Below, piece by piece: positions 1 through 8,812 of a stretch of 64,000 nucleotides of DNA. This stretch comes from Candidatus Rhabdochlamydia oedothoracis. Its GTDB lineage: Bacteria; Chlamydiota; Chlamydiia; Chlamydiales; Rhabdochlamydiaceae. The notes below the pieces were generated by a model. It did no database searches, was not told the DNA's origin, and saw nothing but the letters and a program-made list of their open reading frames with translations. How positions within the stretch are numbered: the stretch's first letter is position 1; every line of letters begins with the position of its first letter. The position numbers and the translations under genes are program-made. The stretch spans positions 1,116,001 to 1,180,000 of the forward strand of contig NZ_CP075587.1 in assembly GCF_019453995.1 (NCBI RefSeq). The letters are read 5' to 3'.

Positions 1-417
1 TCCACCTGAAATGACAAGCCCTAGGCTAGGGAAAGGAGGAGAGATATTAGGGGGCATCATAGCAGCATAAAGGTGAGCTTCTACATGATTGACCCCTACA
101 AAAGGTATTTTCCAAGCAAGAGAAAGCGCTTTAGCAGAGTTAAGACCAATAAGCAAGGCGCCAATCAACCCGGGGCCTCTAGTAACAGCAATTCCCTGAA
201 GAGAGGAGGGATGTAATTTTGCTTGGGCTAACGCTTGCTCAATAACAGGAATGATTACATCTACATGCCGGCGACAGGCGAGTTCAGGGAATACGCCACC
301 GTAGGGCCTATGTAACTCTATTTGGGAATAGATAACATTGGCTAAAATTTCACTCCCATTACGCACAATAGCGCAAGCTGTTTCATCACAACTGGTTTCT
401 ATTCCTAAGACTAGCAT
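1..417 (-). CDS. tsaD: tRNA N6-threonylcarbamoyladenosine synthase catalytic subunit TsaD (5' end only)
   Basis: This is the first 139 codons of TsaD, which transfers the threonylcarbamoyl group to A37 of tRNAs reading ANN codons. The N-terminus reads MLVLGIETSCDETACAIV, the family's ASKHA-fold start, HVEAH at residues 111-115 is the HxxxH metal-binding motif, and GPGLIGALL lies at 81-89. The ATG is at 415-417 and the gene runs off the left edge, so its completeness cannot be judged. The 150 bases upstream are AT-rich, with a TTGACA-like box near 526, and end at an IS630-type terminal repeat. Confidence 0.93.
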   Translation of the reverse strand, partial: MLVLGIETSCDETACAIVRNGSEILANVIYSQIELHRPYGGVFPELACRRHVDVIIPVIEQALAQAKLHPSSLQGIAVTRGPGLIGALLIGLNSAKALSLAWKIPFVGVNHVEAHLYAAMMPPNISPPFPSLGLVISGG

Positions 418-571
418 GTGATTAAATATAGCAAAATAAGAGGTATTTTTGCATGGCTTAAAACTTCTTTAAACAAACTTAAAATTTTATTTAGACAAAA
501 AATGTATAATCATTATTATTTTTTTTTGACATAGCTAAAAATTTTTTAGCTTTAACCGAAAAATAGGATAT

Positions 572-681
572 AGTAGTGCCAATTCAAACGGCTAGCTTAA
601 TGGGGTTGAAGTCAACGACTTGAAACTTGTCGTTAATCCTATATTTCAAAACATCTGTTAGTTTCGGTATCTCTTCTAAGA
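572..681 (-). mobile_element. 3' end of an IS630-type element (IS630-A copy 1, broken)
   Basis: On the minus strand this encodes the last ~30 residues of the IS630-A transposase (ending in PIKLAV) and the element's outer inverted repeat, GTGCCAATTCAAACG here. It matches the intact copy at 3165-4270. The sequence stops at base 681, where an IS5-type element begins. The 5' part of an IS630-A copy resumes at 2263, but the middle of the transposase is missing, so this is not a simple insertion. Confidence 0.85.
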
Positions 682-1271
682 GCCTGTTTAAAATCTTTTC
701 AAAAGTAGAGCAATAAAAGCAAGAACCACCATATTCAGGCTTGTATGTAGTTTTCTTTCGCAATTTTTCCATAGCCTGCGACATTTTTCTATCCACGCAA
801 AAGAACGCTCTACAACCCATCTTTTGGGAATAACTGTAAAAGTATGAAGTGTATTTCTTTTAGCTATTTCTAATATACATCCTAATATCTCCTGCACACT
901 CTTTGCAAATTTTTCTCCAGAATATCCTCCATCTGCTAAAACATTTTTTACACCGAACAAATGGTTTTTATGTAGTGAAAATGCTTCTATACACCCATTT
1001 CTGTCAGTGATATTAGCGGCGGTAATGTGAATCGCATGAGGAAGCCCTTGGCTATCGACTGCTATATGTCTTTTTATTCCTGATATTTTTTTCTCTGCAT
1101 CATATCCTTTTTTCTCCGCTGTATCAGTATTTTTAACACTTTGAGCATCAATAATTACAAAGCTTGTTTGCTCTTTCCGACCACTGCTTTTTCTAATCTC
1201 GCCAACCCATTTTTTTTAAAACTATTTCAAGAATACTCTTAGAATTTTTATCATCTTTTTTATTCCAAAGA
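682..1271 (-). mobile_element. IS5-family element IS-B, 3' part
   Basis: Minus-strand remnant of an IS5-type element with terminal repeat AGAGCCTGTTTAAAATC at 679-695. It encodes the DDE catalytic part of the transposase: IIDAQSVKNTDTAEKKGYDA near the 5' side, then LADGGYSGEKFAKSVQE and the C-terminal motif RWVVERSFAWIEKCRRL. The N-terminal part is absent; the copy is cut at 1271 where a different IS5-type element starts. Other copies lie at 8813-9811 and 27502-28366. Confidence 0.82.
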
Positions 1272-1983
1272 TGAACCTATCTTGAATTGAATATAAATTT
1301 TCGCTATGATGCCTGATCTTTTTATTTTTTAACTAAAGACAGATGACATGAGCAAGCAAGGATTAAATGAAGAACAGTTTAAAATACTCGAACCTCAAAT
1401 GGAAAAATGGGTAAATCGTAACCATTATGGAAGAAAATTAGCGCCATGGAGACCTGTAGTGAATACTATTTTCTGGGTGCTTCGGACAGGAGCTCCTTGG
1501 AAAGATGCACCTAGAAACAAGGAGTTTTCTCATCCCTCAACAGCACACGCATGGCTTGGAAGAATGCAATCTGCTGGATTTTTAGATCAATTTTTAGAAG
1601 AGCTGCTTAAGCTTGCCGAACAGCTGGGGTATATTGATGCCCAGAGACTCTCTGTAGATGGTTTTTTTTTCCAGAGGACGCGGAGGAGGAGAGCAAGTTG
1701 ATTATGGCTACAAAGGTAAAGGCGTGACATCGCATTTACTGGTAGAAAAATCAGGAAAGCCCCTTGCAATCACTTTTACATCAGCATCCGGGGATGAGAA
1801 AAAACAAGTGATCCCTCTGCTTAGGAAAGTCATTCCCTTCATTAAAAAAGCATGGAATCAGGGAAAAGTACCCATACTTGAAGCAGATAAAGGTTATGAC
1901 TCAGAGCAAACACGTATCGATGTTCTTTCCCATGAGGTTTTTCCTCTGATAGCTCGGAAAAGAAACACCAAGGGATATAAGAT
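1272..1983 (+). mobile_element. IS5-family element IS-C, truncated at its 3' end
   Basis: Nearly identical to the complete copy at 58021-58943, starting with the same inverted repeat TGAACCTATCTTGAATT. The first frame (ATG 1348) ends after the T-run at 1662-1670, and the second frame carries on with VDYGYKGKGVTSHLLVEKSG. The match stops at 1983, removing the C-terminal RWVVERTISWLK part, so this copy is dead. It is sandwiched between two pieces of IS-B. Confidence 0.88.
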
Positions 1984-2262
1984 CCTGTTTAAAATCTTTT
2001 CAAAATTGAGGATATTCTGGAGAAAGATTTGCAAAGAGTGTACAGGAACTATTAGAATATATAGTAGAAATAGCAAAAAGACATGCACTTCGTACTTTTA
2101 CAGTCATTTCTAGAAGATGAATTGTAAAGTGTTCTTTTGCGTGGATAGAAAAATGTCGCAGGCTATGGAAAAATTGCGAAAGAAAACTACATACAAGCCT
2201 GAATATGGAGGTTCTCGCTTTTATTGCTCTACTTTTGAAAAGATTTTAAACAGGCTCTTAGG
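1984..2262 (+). mobile_element. MITE-B: internally deleted IS-B derivative
   Basis: About 280 bases with near-perfect inverted ends: CCTGTTTAAAATCTTTTCAA on the left and its complement on the right at 2236-2262. The inside keeps only the 3' third of the IS-B transposase (from GGATATTCTGG onward), with frame-breaking changes, so it makes no transposase. The same internal junction recurs at 19552-19928, showing that this shortened form multiplied as a unit. Confidence 0.75.
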
Positions 2263-2719
2263 CCGTTTATAAGCAAATCCGTGCTGTATGAACCAATCTG
2301 TCATGCCACTTCGGGAATATTTTATCCCATATTGCTCATGCACATAAGCTATGATCCCTTTGACTTTAAGATAGGTCTTTTCCTGTAGGTGTTTTAGTAG
2401 AGACTCTGTTTGGTCTTGTGAAAGTTTTGATTTGCTACCGCCTCGAGGGCTACTTCCAGTTTTATTTTCGGAATCATATTCTCTGGAGGTATTCCTGAAC
2501 AGTGATAGGGCTTATCCGAAGTGCTTTAGCAAGATTTTTTGTTGAGATACCCTCATCATAGCCCAAAATTACACAAAGCCTATTCCGTTCAGAATAGTCT
2601 TTTGGATGCTTTAACTTGTGTTCTAAGTCAGCTCTCTGGCTAGGGGTCAGTTTTTTCATGCTCAATAGCTTAACACAAAACAAAATATTTTTCTATACGA
2701 TTGAATCGGAACCACTATA
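2263..2719 (-). mobile_element. 5' part of an IS630-A copy (copy 1, broken)
   Basis: On the minus strand this encodes the first ~137 residues of the IS630-A transposase (helix-turn-helix region, start at MKKLTPSQRADLEHKLKHP) up to GFAYKRP. A frame break is visible near 2483. The outer inverted repeat lies at 2698-2719. The break at 2262/2263 abuts the right end of MITE-B. Just beyond the outer repeat, 2717-2737 matches IS-B sequence (TAGATCAACTATTCGTGG), so this copy landed in an older IS-B relic. Confidence 0.83.
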
Positions 2720-2806
2720 GATCAACTATTCGTGGTGTTTAGTCCTAAAGTGTGATGGAATGGATTAATTCTAAAACTTTTTGGTTTTTTTTGCCAACTT
2801 TTGATA
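2720..2806. other. spacer with IS-B scrap
   Basis: No gene is visible. The first 18 bases match the 5' part of IS-B (compare 9640-9660 on the opposite strand). The rest is AT-rich and does not resemble other parts of the window. Confidence 0.4.
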
Positions 2807-2938
2807 TACTAGTTTGATTTCAAATTAAGAATTGCATAACTAGTTTTTTTTGAAAAAACTGCTCTATTTTGCAAGAAGATGTTATCTTTTGTATAAAAAT
2901 GTTTATACACTAAAACTCTTAATTTGAATGCAAATAAG
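2807..2938. repeat. MITE-C copy 1
   Basis: About 132 bases, nearly identical to 27537-27670 and 58957-59092. The ends are inverted repeats built on TTTGATTTCAAATTAAGA (left) and TCTTAATTTGAATGCAAAT (right). There is no open frame. The other copies sit in TA dinucleotides; here the right flank joins repeat X directly. No parent transposase is visible in this window. Confidence 0.8.
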
Positions 2939-3164
2939 TTCTCTAATTGCACACAAGGGGAATATAAATTCTCTTAATTCTTCATAAGCTCTCCGAGCCG
3001 ATATTTTGCTTGCAAAATAAAAGGCGTTTTTTAAGATCTTAGGACAGCAAAGTTTAATGCGGGAGATAAGTCCAGGGTTCTCTGCGGAGTCTTTTTGAAG
3101 AAAACTATTTTAGATTCTTCGCTCCATTATGCTATCCGAAATGAAATGGGCAAGACAATGTATA
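2939..3164. repeat. Repeat X copy 1, left part
   Basis: Matches, in reverse, the sequence at 46688-47012. It starts with TAATTGCACAC at 2944-2954 and continues past 4270 after a complete IS630-A element. Joining the two parts restores the uninterrupted arrangement seen at 46.7 kb, so the IS630-A insertion is younger than this repeat. A one-base difference near 3042 breaks the only long frame shared with the other copy, so coding capacity is doubtful. Confidence 0.65.
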
Positions 3165-4270
3165 TAGTGGTTCCGATTCAATCGTATAGAAAAATATTTT
3201 GTTTTGTGTTAAGCTATTGAGTATGAAAAAACTGATCCCTAGCCAGAGAGCTGACTTAGAACACAAGTTAAAGCATCCAAAAGACTATTCTGAACGGAAT
3301 AGGCTTTGTGTAATTTTGGGCTATGATGAGGGTATCTCAACAAAAAATCTTGCTAAAACACTCCGGATAAGCCCTATCACTGTTCAGAAATACCTCAGAG
3401 AATATGATTCCGAAAATAAAACTGGAAGTAGCCCTCGAGGCGGTAGCAAATCAAAACTTTCACAAGACCAAAAAGAGTCTCTACTAAAACACCTACAGGA
3501 AAAGACCTATCTTAAAGTCAAAGGGATCATAGCTTATGTGCATGAGCAATATGGGATAAAATATTCCCGAAGTGGCATGACAGATTGGCTCATACAGCAC
3601 GGATTTGTTTATAAACGTCCTAAAAAGATTCCTGGGAAATTAGATCCTGAAAAACAACGAATTTTCATAGAACAATATAGGGCTTTAAAGGAGACCTTAA
3701 ACCCTGATGAAGAGATCTATTTCATAGATGCTGTGCATCCTGAACATCAGTCCCAAGCCGTATGTGGATGGATCAAAAAAGGCGTTCAAAAGACTTTGCA
3801 GACATCCGGGAAACAATTGCGATTGCATTTTGCTGGAGCTCTTTGCCTGACAGGAATGAAGATTTTTACAGAGGAATATAAGACAGTTGATGCCGATGCA
3901 ATGCTCGATTTTTTCAAGAAGCTAGAAAAACAGACAGAGGCTCGAATTATTCATGTAATTTTGGATAATGCAAGATCAAACAAAAATAAGAAACTAGAAG
4001 AGTTTCTGATGTCTTCTAGGATTAAAGTGCACTATCTCCCTCCTTATTCGCCGAATTTGAATCCTATTGAACGCTTGTGGAAGATCTTAAAGGAAAAGAA
4101 GGTATACAATCGATATTACGAAACGTCGGTGACTTTTTTTCAGGCAATTAGAGGATTCTTCTTAGAAGAGATACCGAAAATAACAGATATTTTGAAATGT
4201 AGGATAAACGACAAGTTTCAAGTCGTTGACTTAAATCCCATTAAGCTAGCCGTTTGAATCGGCACTAGTA
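3165..4270 (+). mobile_element. Complete IS630-family element IS630-A (copy 2)
   Basis: An intact element with imperfect terminal inverted repeats, AGTGGTTCCGATTCAATCG on the left and the complement of GTGCCGATTCAAACG on the right. It lies in a TA inside repeat X; the empty site is preserved at 46.79 kb, so the target duplication can be read. Its two ends, with the middle removed, are exactly what makes up MITE-A. Confidence 0.9.
3223..4257 (+). CDS. IS630-family transposase, intact
   Basis: 344-residue transposase. The N-terminal half has helix-turn-helix segments (KNLAKTLRISPITVQKYLRE; later a winged-helix part ending YKRPKKIPGKLDPEKQ). The C-terminal half holds the DDE triad: D in YFIDAVHPEH, D in ILDNARSNKNKKL and E in NPIERLWKILKEKK. 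ATG 3223 is chosen over the upstream TTG at 3199 because homologous copies share this start. The reading frame runs into the right terminal repeat, so the last residues are encoded by the repeat itself. It is the only complete IS630-A transposase in the window and the obvious candidate to move MITE-A in trans. Confidence 0.93.
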   Translation: MKKLIPSQRADLEHKLKHPKDYSERNRLCVILGYDEGISTKNLAKTLRISPITVQKYLREYDSENKTGSSPRGGSKSKLSQDQKESLLKHLQEKTYLKVKGIIAYVHEQYGIKYSRSGMTDWLIQHGFVYKRPKKIPGKLDPEKQRIFIEQYRALKETLNPDEEIYFIDAVHPEHQSQAVCGWIKKGVQKTLQTSGKQLRLHFAGALCLTGMKIFTEEYKTVDADAMLDFFKKLEKQTEARIIHVILDNARSNKNKKLEEFLMSSRIKVHYLPPYSPNLNPIERLWKILKEKKVYNRYYETSVTFFQAIRGFFLEEIPKITDILKCRINDKFQVVDLNPIKLAV

Positions 4271-4357
4271 TATTACGGCTTCTAAGAGCCAACTCATTTG
4301 TCGTCTTTACCTATTTCTTCGGTTTTCTCCTGCAAAAAATTTTAGTCACTTTTCCTA
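4271..4357. repeat. Repeat X copy 1, right part
   Basis: Continuation of the repeat interrupted by IS630-A. It matches, in reverse, 46699-46780, including the stretch complementary to GGAAAAGTGACTAAAATTTT. The match fades after ~4357, so the outer end of this copy has diverged. Confidence 0.6.
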
Positions 4358-4384
4358 ATGTTTTTATTTCTAAAAAAATGCGTT

Positions 4385-5075
4385 TTTAAGCTGCCTTTGG
4401 CTCACCGTAAATAAATTCTTTGCTCTATCTGGTTTTCATCACATACTCGATCGAAAATGTGTGTAAAAGCATATAAATCTTGTTGCCTATGGGTAAATTG
4501 GATGCCGTTATCTGTCAAAATAGTATGGATTTTATAGGGAAGAATTTGGATGAGATTCCGCAAAAATTGGGCAGCAAGAGCCTTACTAGTTTGAGGATGA
4601 GCCTCTACGTAAGCAAATTTGGAGATCCTATCAATAGCTACAATGAGATAAAGCTTTCCTTCTTGGGTACGCACCTCAGCAATATCAATATGAATATGAA
4701 TATGAATATAGTGGTTCCGATTCAATCGTATAGAAAAATATAGGATTAACGACAAGTTTCAATTCGTTGACTTGAACCCCATTAAGCTAGCCGTTTGAAT
4801 CGGCACTACTATATACCCCATAGGATAAGAAGTAAACTTCGTCTTAAGGGGTTTTTCGTCTTTTGTTTCAGGCAGACGACTTATCCCGTGCCTTTGTAAG
4901 CATCGATGAAGGGTAGATCTTGTAAGGTGGGGAATAGTGGACTGTAGATTATACAAACAATCATCCAAGGAAAGAAGGGTATGCTTGCGAAAGGCAATAA
5001 TTATAGCCTCTTCTTCATTGCTTAGGATAGTGGAATGAATCTTTTTAGGCGCCCCATTAGGAGCATCGTGTATAC
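4385..5075 (-). pseudogene. IS481-family transposase, split by a miniature element
   Basis: Minus-strand integrase-core transposase. The 5' half (4815-5075) reads through RSTLHRCLQRHGISRLPE to SYPMGYI; the 3' half (4385-4708) resumes at HIDIAEVRTQEGKLYLIVAI and includes the catalytic-core segment LTDNGIQFTHR. The two halves join in the family's usual order once MITE-A at 4709-4812 is removed. The joint also carries three copies of ATATGA, giving an odd run of alternating His/Ile codons. The C-terminus is cut short, so the element is inactive. Confidence 0.82.
4709..4812 (+). repeat. MITE-A copy 1 (inside the IS481 transposase)
   Basis: A 104-base miniature element: ~30 bases of the left end of IS630-A fused to ~75 bases of its right end, flanked by TA. 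It carries an internal near-palindrome. It has no open frame of its own. Confidence 0.88.
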
Positions 5076-5087
5076 TTTGGGACTAAA

Positions 5088-5137
5088 CATCTAAGATCTC
5101 CAAGCCGATATTTCTCTTGTGAAATAAAAGGCGTATA
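5088..5137. repeat. Fragment of repeat X
   Basis: Fifty bases resembling the middle of repeat X (compare 2988-3035), with shared cores GCCGATATTT and AAATAAAAGGCGT. It lies just upstream of the LRR-NEL gene, so it may contribute to that gene's promoter region; this is inference. Confidence 0.45.
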
Positions 5138-5212
5138 TTTATAGCGTATTGTATAAAAAACTTAATTTTAATGTCTGATAAGTTAAGCAAAAATATCAAA
5201 ATAAGGATTAAC

Positions 5213-7753
5213 ATGTCAATAAATTCAATTAATACATTTACACAGAAAGCTCTTACAATGCCTTTAAAAATTGTTCAGTCAACAGGTTGGACTGCATTAG
5301 CTACTGCAACTCTTCCTTTTCTTACAATAAGTCATAAACCCTTTGTTTTTTTTACAAAAAAAATAATAAAAGTTTGGAGTCAAAACACAACAGAAACCAC
5401 AATTAAAGTGGATAAAGTTGATCCAAATGTAAGTTTATCTAAAAGTTCATGTGAAACCATTTTAAAGACATGGGTAGAAAAAGATCCAAGAGGCGAAGAT
5501 CGAATCACCGCTCAGGAAAAAATTCGAGCCTTGCTTGGATTATCAGGATTTCAAAGAAAAGAGACTTTAGATTTAAAAAATCTAAATTTAACCTCATTGC
5601 CTGACATTTTTAATAACCCTTGTTTTCATCAGTTAAAGCATCTGGACCTTAGCTGTAACCAACTTACAACTTTACCTGAATCCTTTGGGAATCTACAAGC
5701 ATTGACCTATCTGGACCTTACCAATAACCAACTTACAACCCTTCCTGCATCCTTTAGGAAGCTACAAGCATTGACCAATCTGTACCTTGAGCGTAACCAA
5801 CTTACAGCCCTACCTAAATCCTTTAGGGAGCTACAAGCATTGACCAATCTGTACCTTGAGCGTAACCAACTTACAGCCCTACCTAAATCCTTTAGGGAGC
5901 TACAAGCATTGACCTGTCTGGACCTTAGCAATAACCAACTTACAACCCTACCTGCATTCTTTGGGGAGCTACAAGCATTGACCAAGCTGTGTCTTAGCAG
6001 AAACCTACTTACAGCCCTCCCTGCATCCTTTGGAAATCTACAAGCGTTGACCCAGCTGTACCTTAGCAGTAACCAACTTACAACCCTACCTGCATCCTTT
6101 GGGAATCTACAAGCGTTGACCTATCTGGACCTTTACAATAACCTACTTACAGCCCTCCCTGCATCCTTTGGAAATCTACAAGCGTTGACCTATCTGTGCC
6201 TTACCAATAACCAACTTACAACCCTACCTGCATCCTTTGGGAATCTACAAGCGTTGACCTATCTGTACCTTACCAATAACCAACTTACAACCCTACCTGC
6301 ATCCTTTGGGAATCTACAAGTGTTGACCAATCTGTACCTTACCAATAACCAACTTACAACCCTACCTGCATCCTTTGGGAATCTACAAGCGTTGACCTAT
6401 CTGGACCTTTACAATAACCTACTTACAGCCCTCCCTGCATCCTTTGGGAATCTACAAGCGTTGACCTATCTGTACCTTACCAATAACCAACTTACAACCC
6501 TACCTGCATCCTTTGGGAATCTACAAGCGTTGACCTATCTGTACCTTACCAATAACCAACTTACAACCCTACCTGCATCCTTTGGGAATCTACAAGTGTT
6601 GACCAATCTGTACCTTACCAATAACCAACTTACAACCCTACCTGCATCCTTTGGGAATCTACAAGCGTTGACCTATCTGTACCTTACCAATAACCAACTT
6701 ACAACCCTACCTGCATCCTTTGGGAATCTACAAGTGTTGACCAATCTGTACCTTGAACGCAATGCAACTTTATCTGGAATTCCTATGAGCATACTAGCGC
6801 TTTCTTCTCAATGTATCATTGACTTAACACAATGTAATTTATCCATGGCTATTCTAGAAAGATTAAGAGCTAGAACCGAGACTTCTAATTACTCAGGACC
6901 TCGGATAAACTATTCCATCGCTGATATCGCTGATACGGATTTAAATGAGGAAAAATCTATCGAAGAGTCTTTAAAGAGTTTGTATGCTATCATAGATAAA
7001 ACTCCTACAAAGTTTGCTAAACTCGAAGAAACACCAGAATTGAGCTCTTGGCTACATCGATTATCTTATACCGCTGATTATAAAGCAGGTAGAGAGATGA
7101 AAAAAGCACTTGCTAAAAAAATTATAAGTTATCTAAACCAAGCTGATACAGATACAGAATTTCGCACGATTTTCTATCAGGTTATTCAAGATGCATCTGA
7201 GACTTGTGGAGATAGAGTAGCACTCTCTGTTCTGCATTTGAGTATTGCTTATCAACTGGCAACCATTGACTGTAAAGATATGAAGCAACTAGCCAATTTT
7301 TTGATTAAGGGACCTTGGACTATTGAAATGTTAGAGAGCATCGCTTACAATAAAATCCGTACCTTACCTTTTTTTGATGAGATTGAAGTCTATCTTGGGT
7401 ATCTCATTAAACTTAAAAAAGACTTAGATCTTCCTATAGATGTACAAGAGATGCTCTATTTTACATGCAGTGCATTACAAGAGAAAGATTTAAAAGAAGC
7501 TAAAGACTTTATCTTAGAAAAACAAAAAAACCAAAACGAGCGTTTTAAATTTCTTATTAGTCATTCTAAGTGGCAAGAAGCTCTTTCTGCTAATTACCGA
7601 GAAGAATATCAAGCTATCTTGGATGGAAGAGAAGAAGCTGCTGAACAAGAAGTTCCAGATTATATCAGTATTGAAAAAACATATAAGCAAGAATTAACAG
7701 CATTAACAAGAAAAGCTTTAGAAAGTGAAAAATTAGATCTCTGTATAGGATAA
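5213..7753 (+). CDS. LRR-NEL protein: probable secreted IpaH/SspH-type E3 ubiquitin ligase
   Basis: 846 residues from ATG 5213, chosen because AAGG lies 7 bases upstream; an in-frame ATG at 5171 adds 14 residues. Residues ~20-60 are hydrophobic. WVEKDPRGEDRITAQEKIR precedes ~18 leucine-rich repeats (~118-515), sixteen of them near-identical 23-residue units of the LxxLxLxxNxLTxLP type. The C-terminal ~260 residues match the NEL E3 ligase domain: the catalytic CxD motif appears as ETCGDRVALS (Cys 665), followed by NKIRTLPFFDEIEVYLGYL, close to the conserved KVRTL..FVDEIEVYL block of IpaH. NEL enzymes are type III effectors that pass ubiquitin through the cysteine while the LRR binds the target. 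Secretion and host target are inferred. The gene stands alone between IS clusters, suggesting horizontal gain. No internal stop is seen, so it appears functional. Confidence 0.9.
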   Translation: MSINSINTFTQKALTMPLKIVQSTGWTALATATLPFLTISHKPFVFFTKKIIKVWSQNTTETTIKVDKVDPNVSLSKSSCETILKTWVEKDPRGEDRITAQEKIRALLGLSGFQRKETLDLKNLNLTSLPDIFNNPCFHQLKHLDLSCNQLTTLPESFGNLQALTYLDLTNNQLTTLPASFRKLQALTNLYLERNQLTALPKSFRELQALTNLYLERNQLTALPKSFRELQALTCLDLSNNQLTTLPAFFGELQALTKLCLSRNLLTALPASFGNLQALTQLYLSSNQLTTLPASFGNLQALTYLDLYNNLLTALPASFGNLQALTYLCLTNNQLTTLPASFGNLQALTYLYLTNNQLTTLPASFGNLQVLTNLYLTNNQLTTLPASFGNLQALTYLDLYNNLLTALPASFGNLQALTYLYLTNNQLTTLPASFGNLQALTYLYLTNNQLTTLPASFGNLQVLTNLYLTNNQLTTLPASFGNLQALTYLYLTNNQLTTLPASFGNLQVLTNLYLERNATLSGIPMSILALSSQCIIDLTQCNLSMAILERLRARTETSNYSGPRINYSIADIADTDLNEEKSIEESLKSLYAIIDKTPTKFAKLEETPELSSWLHRLSYTADYKAGREMKKALAKKIISYLNQADTDTEFRTIFYQVIQDASETCGDRVALSVLHLSIAYQLATIDCKDMKQLANFLIKGPWTIEMLESIAYNKIRTLPFFDEIEVYLGYLIKLKKDLDLPIDVQEMLYFTCSALQEKDLKEAKDFILEKQKNQNERFKFLISHSKWQEALSANYREEYQAILDGREEAAEQEVPDYISIEKTYKQELTALTRKALESEKLDLCIG
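5690..6760 (+). repeat. 69-base tandem repeats encoding the LRRs
   Basis: About sixteen 69-base units in frame inside the LRR-NEL gene. Later units are almost identical at DNA level. A block of four units (6121-6396) is repeated as a block at 6397-6672, differing at very few bases, so the array recently grew by a 276-base duplication. Repeat number probably varies between strains. Confidence 0.92.
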
Positions 7754-7777
7754 TTTTTTAATCCCTTTTAAAACTCG

Positions 7778-7846
7778 CCTTACGCACTCTCTATAAAGGA
7801 TCGTGCTGCTTATCAAGCCACTTGTTCCCTCTGTATGTGCGTAAGG
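7778..7846. repeat. Inverted repeat after the LRR-NEL gene
   Basis: CCTTACGCAC at 7778-7787 and its exact complement GTGCGTAAGG at 7837-7846, separated by 49 bases. It starts 25 bases after the stop codon. It could form a large stem-loop or be the ends of a decayed small element; it is not followed by a T-run, so it is not a typical terminator. Confidence 0.5.
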
Positions 7847-7860
7847 TTAGATACTTACAT

Positions 7861-7875
7861 AGATCTCTTGCATAA
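7861..7875. repeat. Possible end of MITE-H
   Basis: AGATCTCTTGCATAA matches the left end of MITE-H at 35113 and of the IS5 relic at 44049. Only the end is present. Confidence 0.35.
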
Positions 7876-7893
7876 ATTGTATACTTAAATATA

Positions 7894-8812
7894 TAGTGGT
7901 TCCGATTCAATCGTATAGAAAAATATTTTGTTTTGTGTTAAGCTATTGAGCATGAAAAAACTGACCCCTAGCCAGAGAGCTGACTTAGAACACAAGTTAA
8001 AGCATCCAAAAGACTATTCTGAACGGAATAGGCTTTGTGTAATTTTGGGCTATGATGAGGGTATCTCAACAAAAAATCTTGCTAAAACACTCCGGATAAG
8101 CCCTATCACTGTTCAGGAATACCTCAGAGAATATGATTCCGAAAATAAAACTGGAAGTAGCCCTCGAGGCGGTAGCAAATCAAAACTTTCACAAGACCAA
8201 ACAGAGTCTCTAACACCTACAGGAAAAGACCTATCTTAAAGTCAAAGGGATCATAGCTTATGTGCATGAGCAATAGGGGATAAAATATTCCCGAAGTGGC
8301 ATGACAGATTGGCTCATACAGCACGGATTTGCTTATAAACGTCCTAAAAAGATTCCTGGGAAATTAGATCCTGAAAAACAACGAATTTTCATAGAACAAT
8401 ATAGGGCTTTAAAGGAGACCTTAAACCCTGATGAAGAGATCTATTTCATAGATGCTGTGCATCCGAACATCAGTCCCAAGCCGTATGTGGATGGATCAAA
8501 AAAGGCGTTCAAAAGACTTTGCAGACATCCGGGAAACAATTGCGATTGCATTTTGCTGGAGCTCTTTGCCTGACAGGAATGAAGATTTTTACAGAGGAAT
8601 ATAAGACAGTTGATGCCGATGCAATGCTCGATTTTTTCAAGAAGCTAGAAAAACAGACAGAGGCTCGAATTATTCATGTAATTTTGGATAATGCGAGATC
8701 AAACAAAAATAAGAAACTAGAAGAGTTTCTGATGTCTTCTAGGATTAAAGTGCACTATCTCCCTCCTTATTCACCGAATTTGAATCCTATTGAACAGCTT
8801 GTGGAAGATCTT
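7894..8812 (+). pseudogene. IS630-A copy 3: transposase with frameshifts, cut by IS-B
   Basis: Begins with the same left inverted repeat as copy 2 and stays highly similar to it. The transposase is broken by a five-base loss near 8213, a nonsense change near 8275 (CAATAG where copy 2 has CAATAT), a one-base loss near 8465 and a one-base gain near 8795. At 8812 the sequence passes into IS-B, and the last ~55 codons and right end are missing. Despite these lesions DNA identity to copy 2 is very high, so inactivation is recent. Confidence 0.88.

Noticed and set aside
418-571. AT-rich palindrome AGCTAAAAATTTTTTAGCT downstream of a TTGACA as an operator
   Set aside because: In such AT-rich sequence the palindrome could arise by chance, and no second site is present.
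572-2719. A composite transposon bounded by IS-B ends carrying IS-C as cargo
   Set aside because: The flanking IS630-A pieces do not join: the middle of the transposase is missing, so a clean composite insertion is not supported; repeated insertion and deletion fit better.
4681-4710. ATATGA triplet as a regulatory microsatellite
   Set aside because: It lies inside a dead IS481 transposase next to a MITE border; slippage at the insertion site explains it.
5707-5985. Minus-strand 92-codon frame opposite the LRR array
   Set aside because: Its own periodicity mirrors the sense repeats; it is an antisense shadow.
5690-6760. Regular 69-base repeats that could be taken for a CRISPR or satellite array
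   Set aside because: The units are contiguous without spacers, stay in frame and encode canonical leucine-rich repeats.
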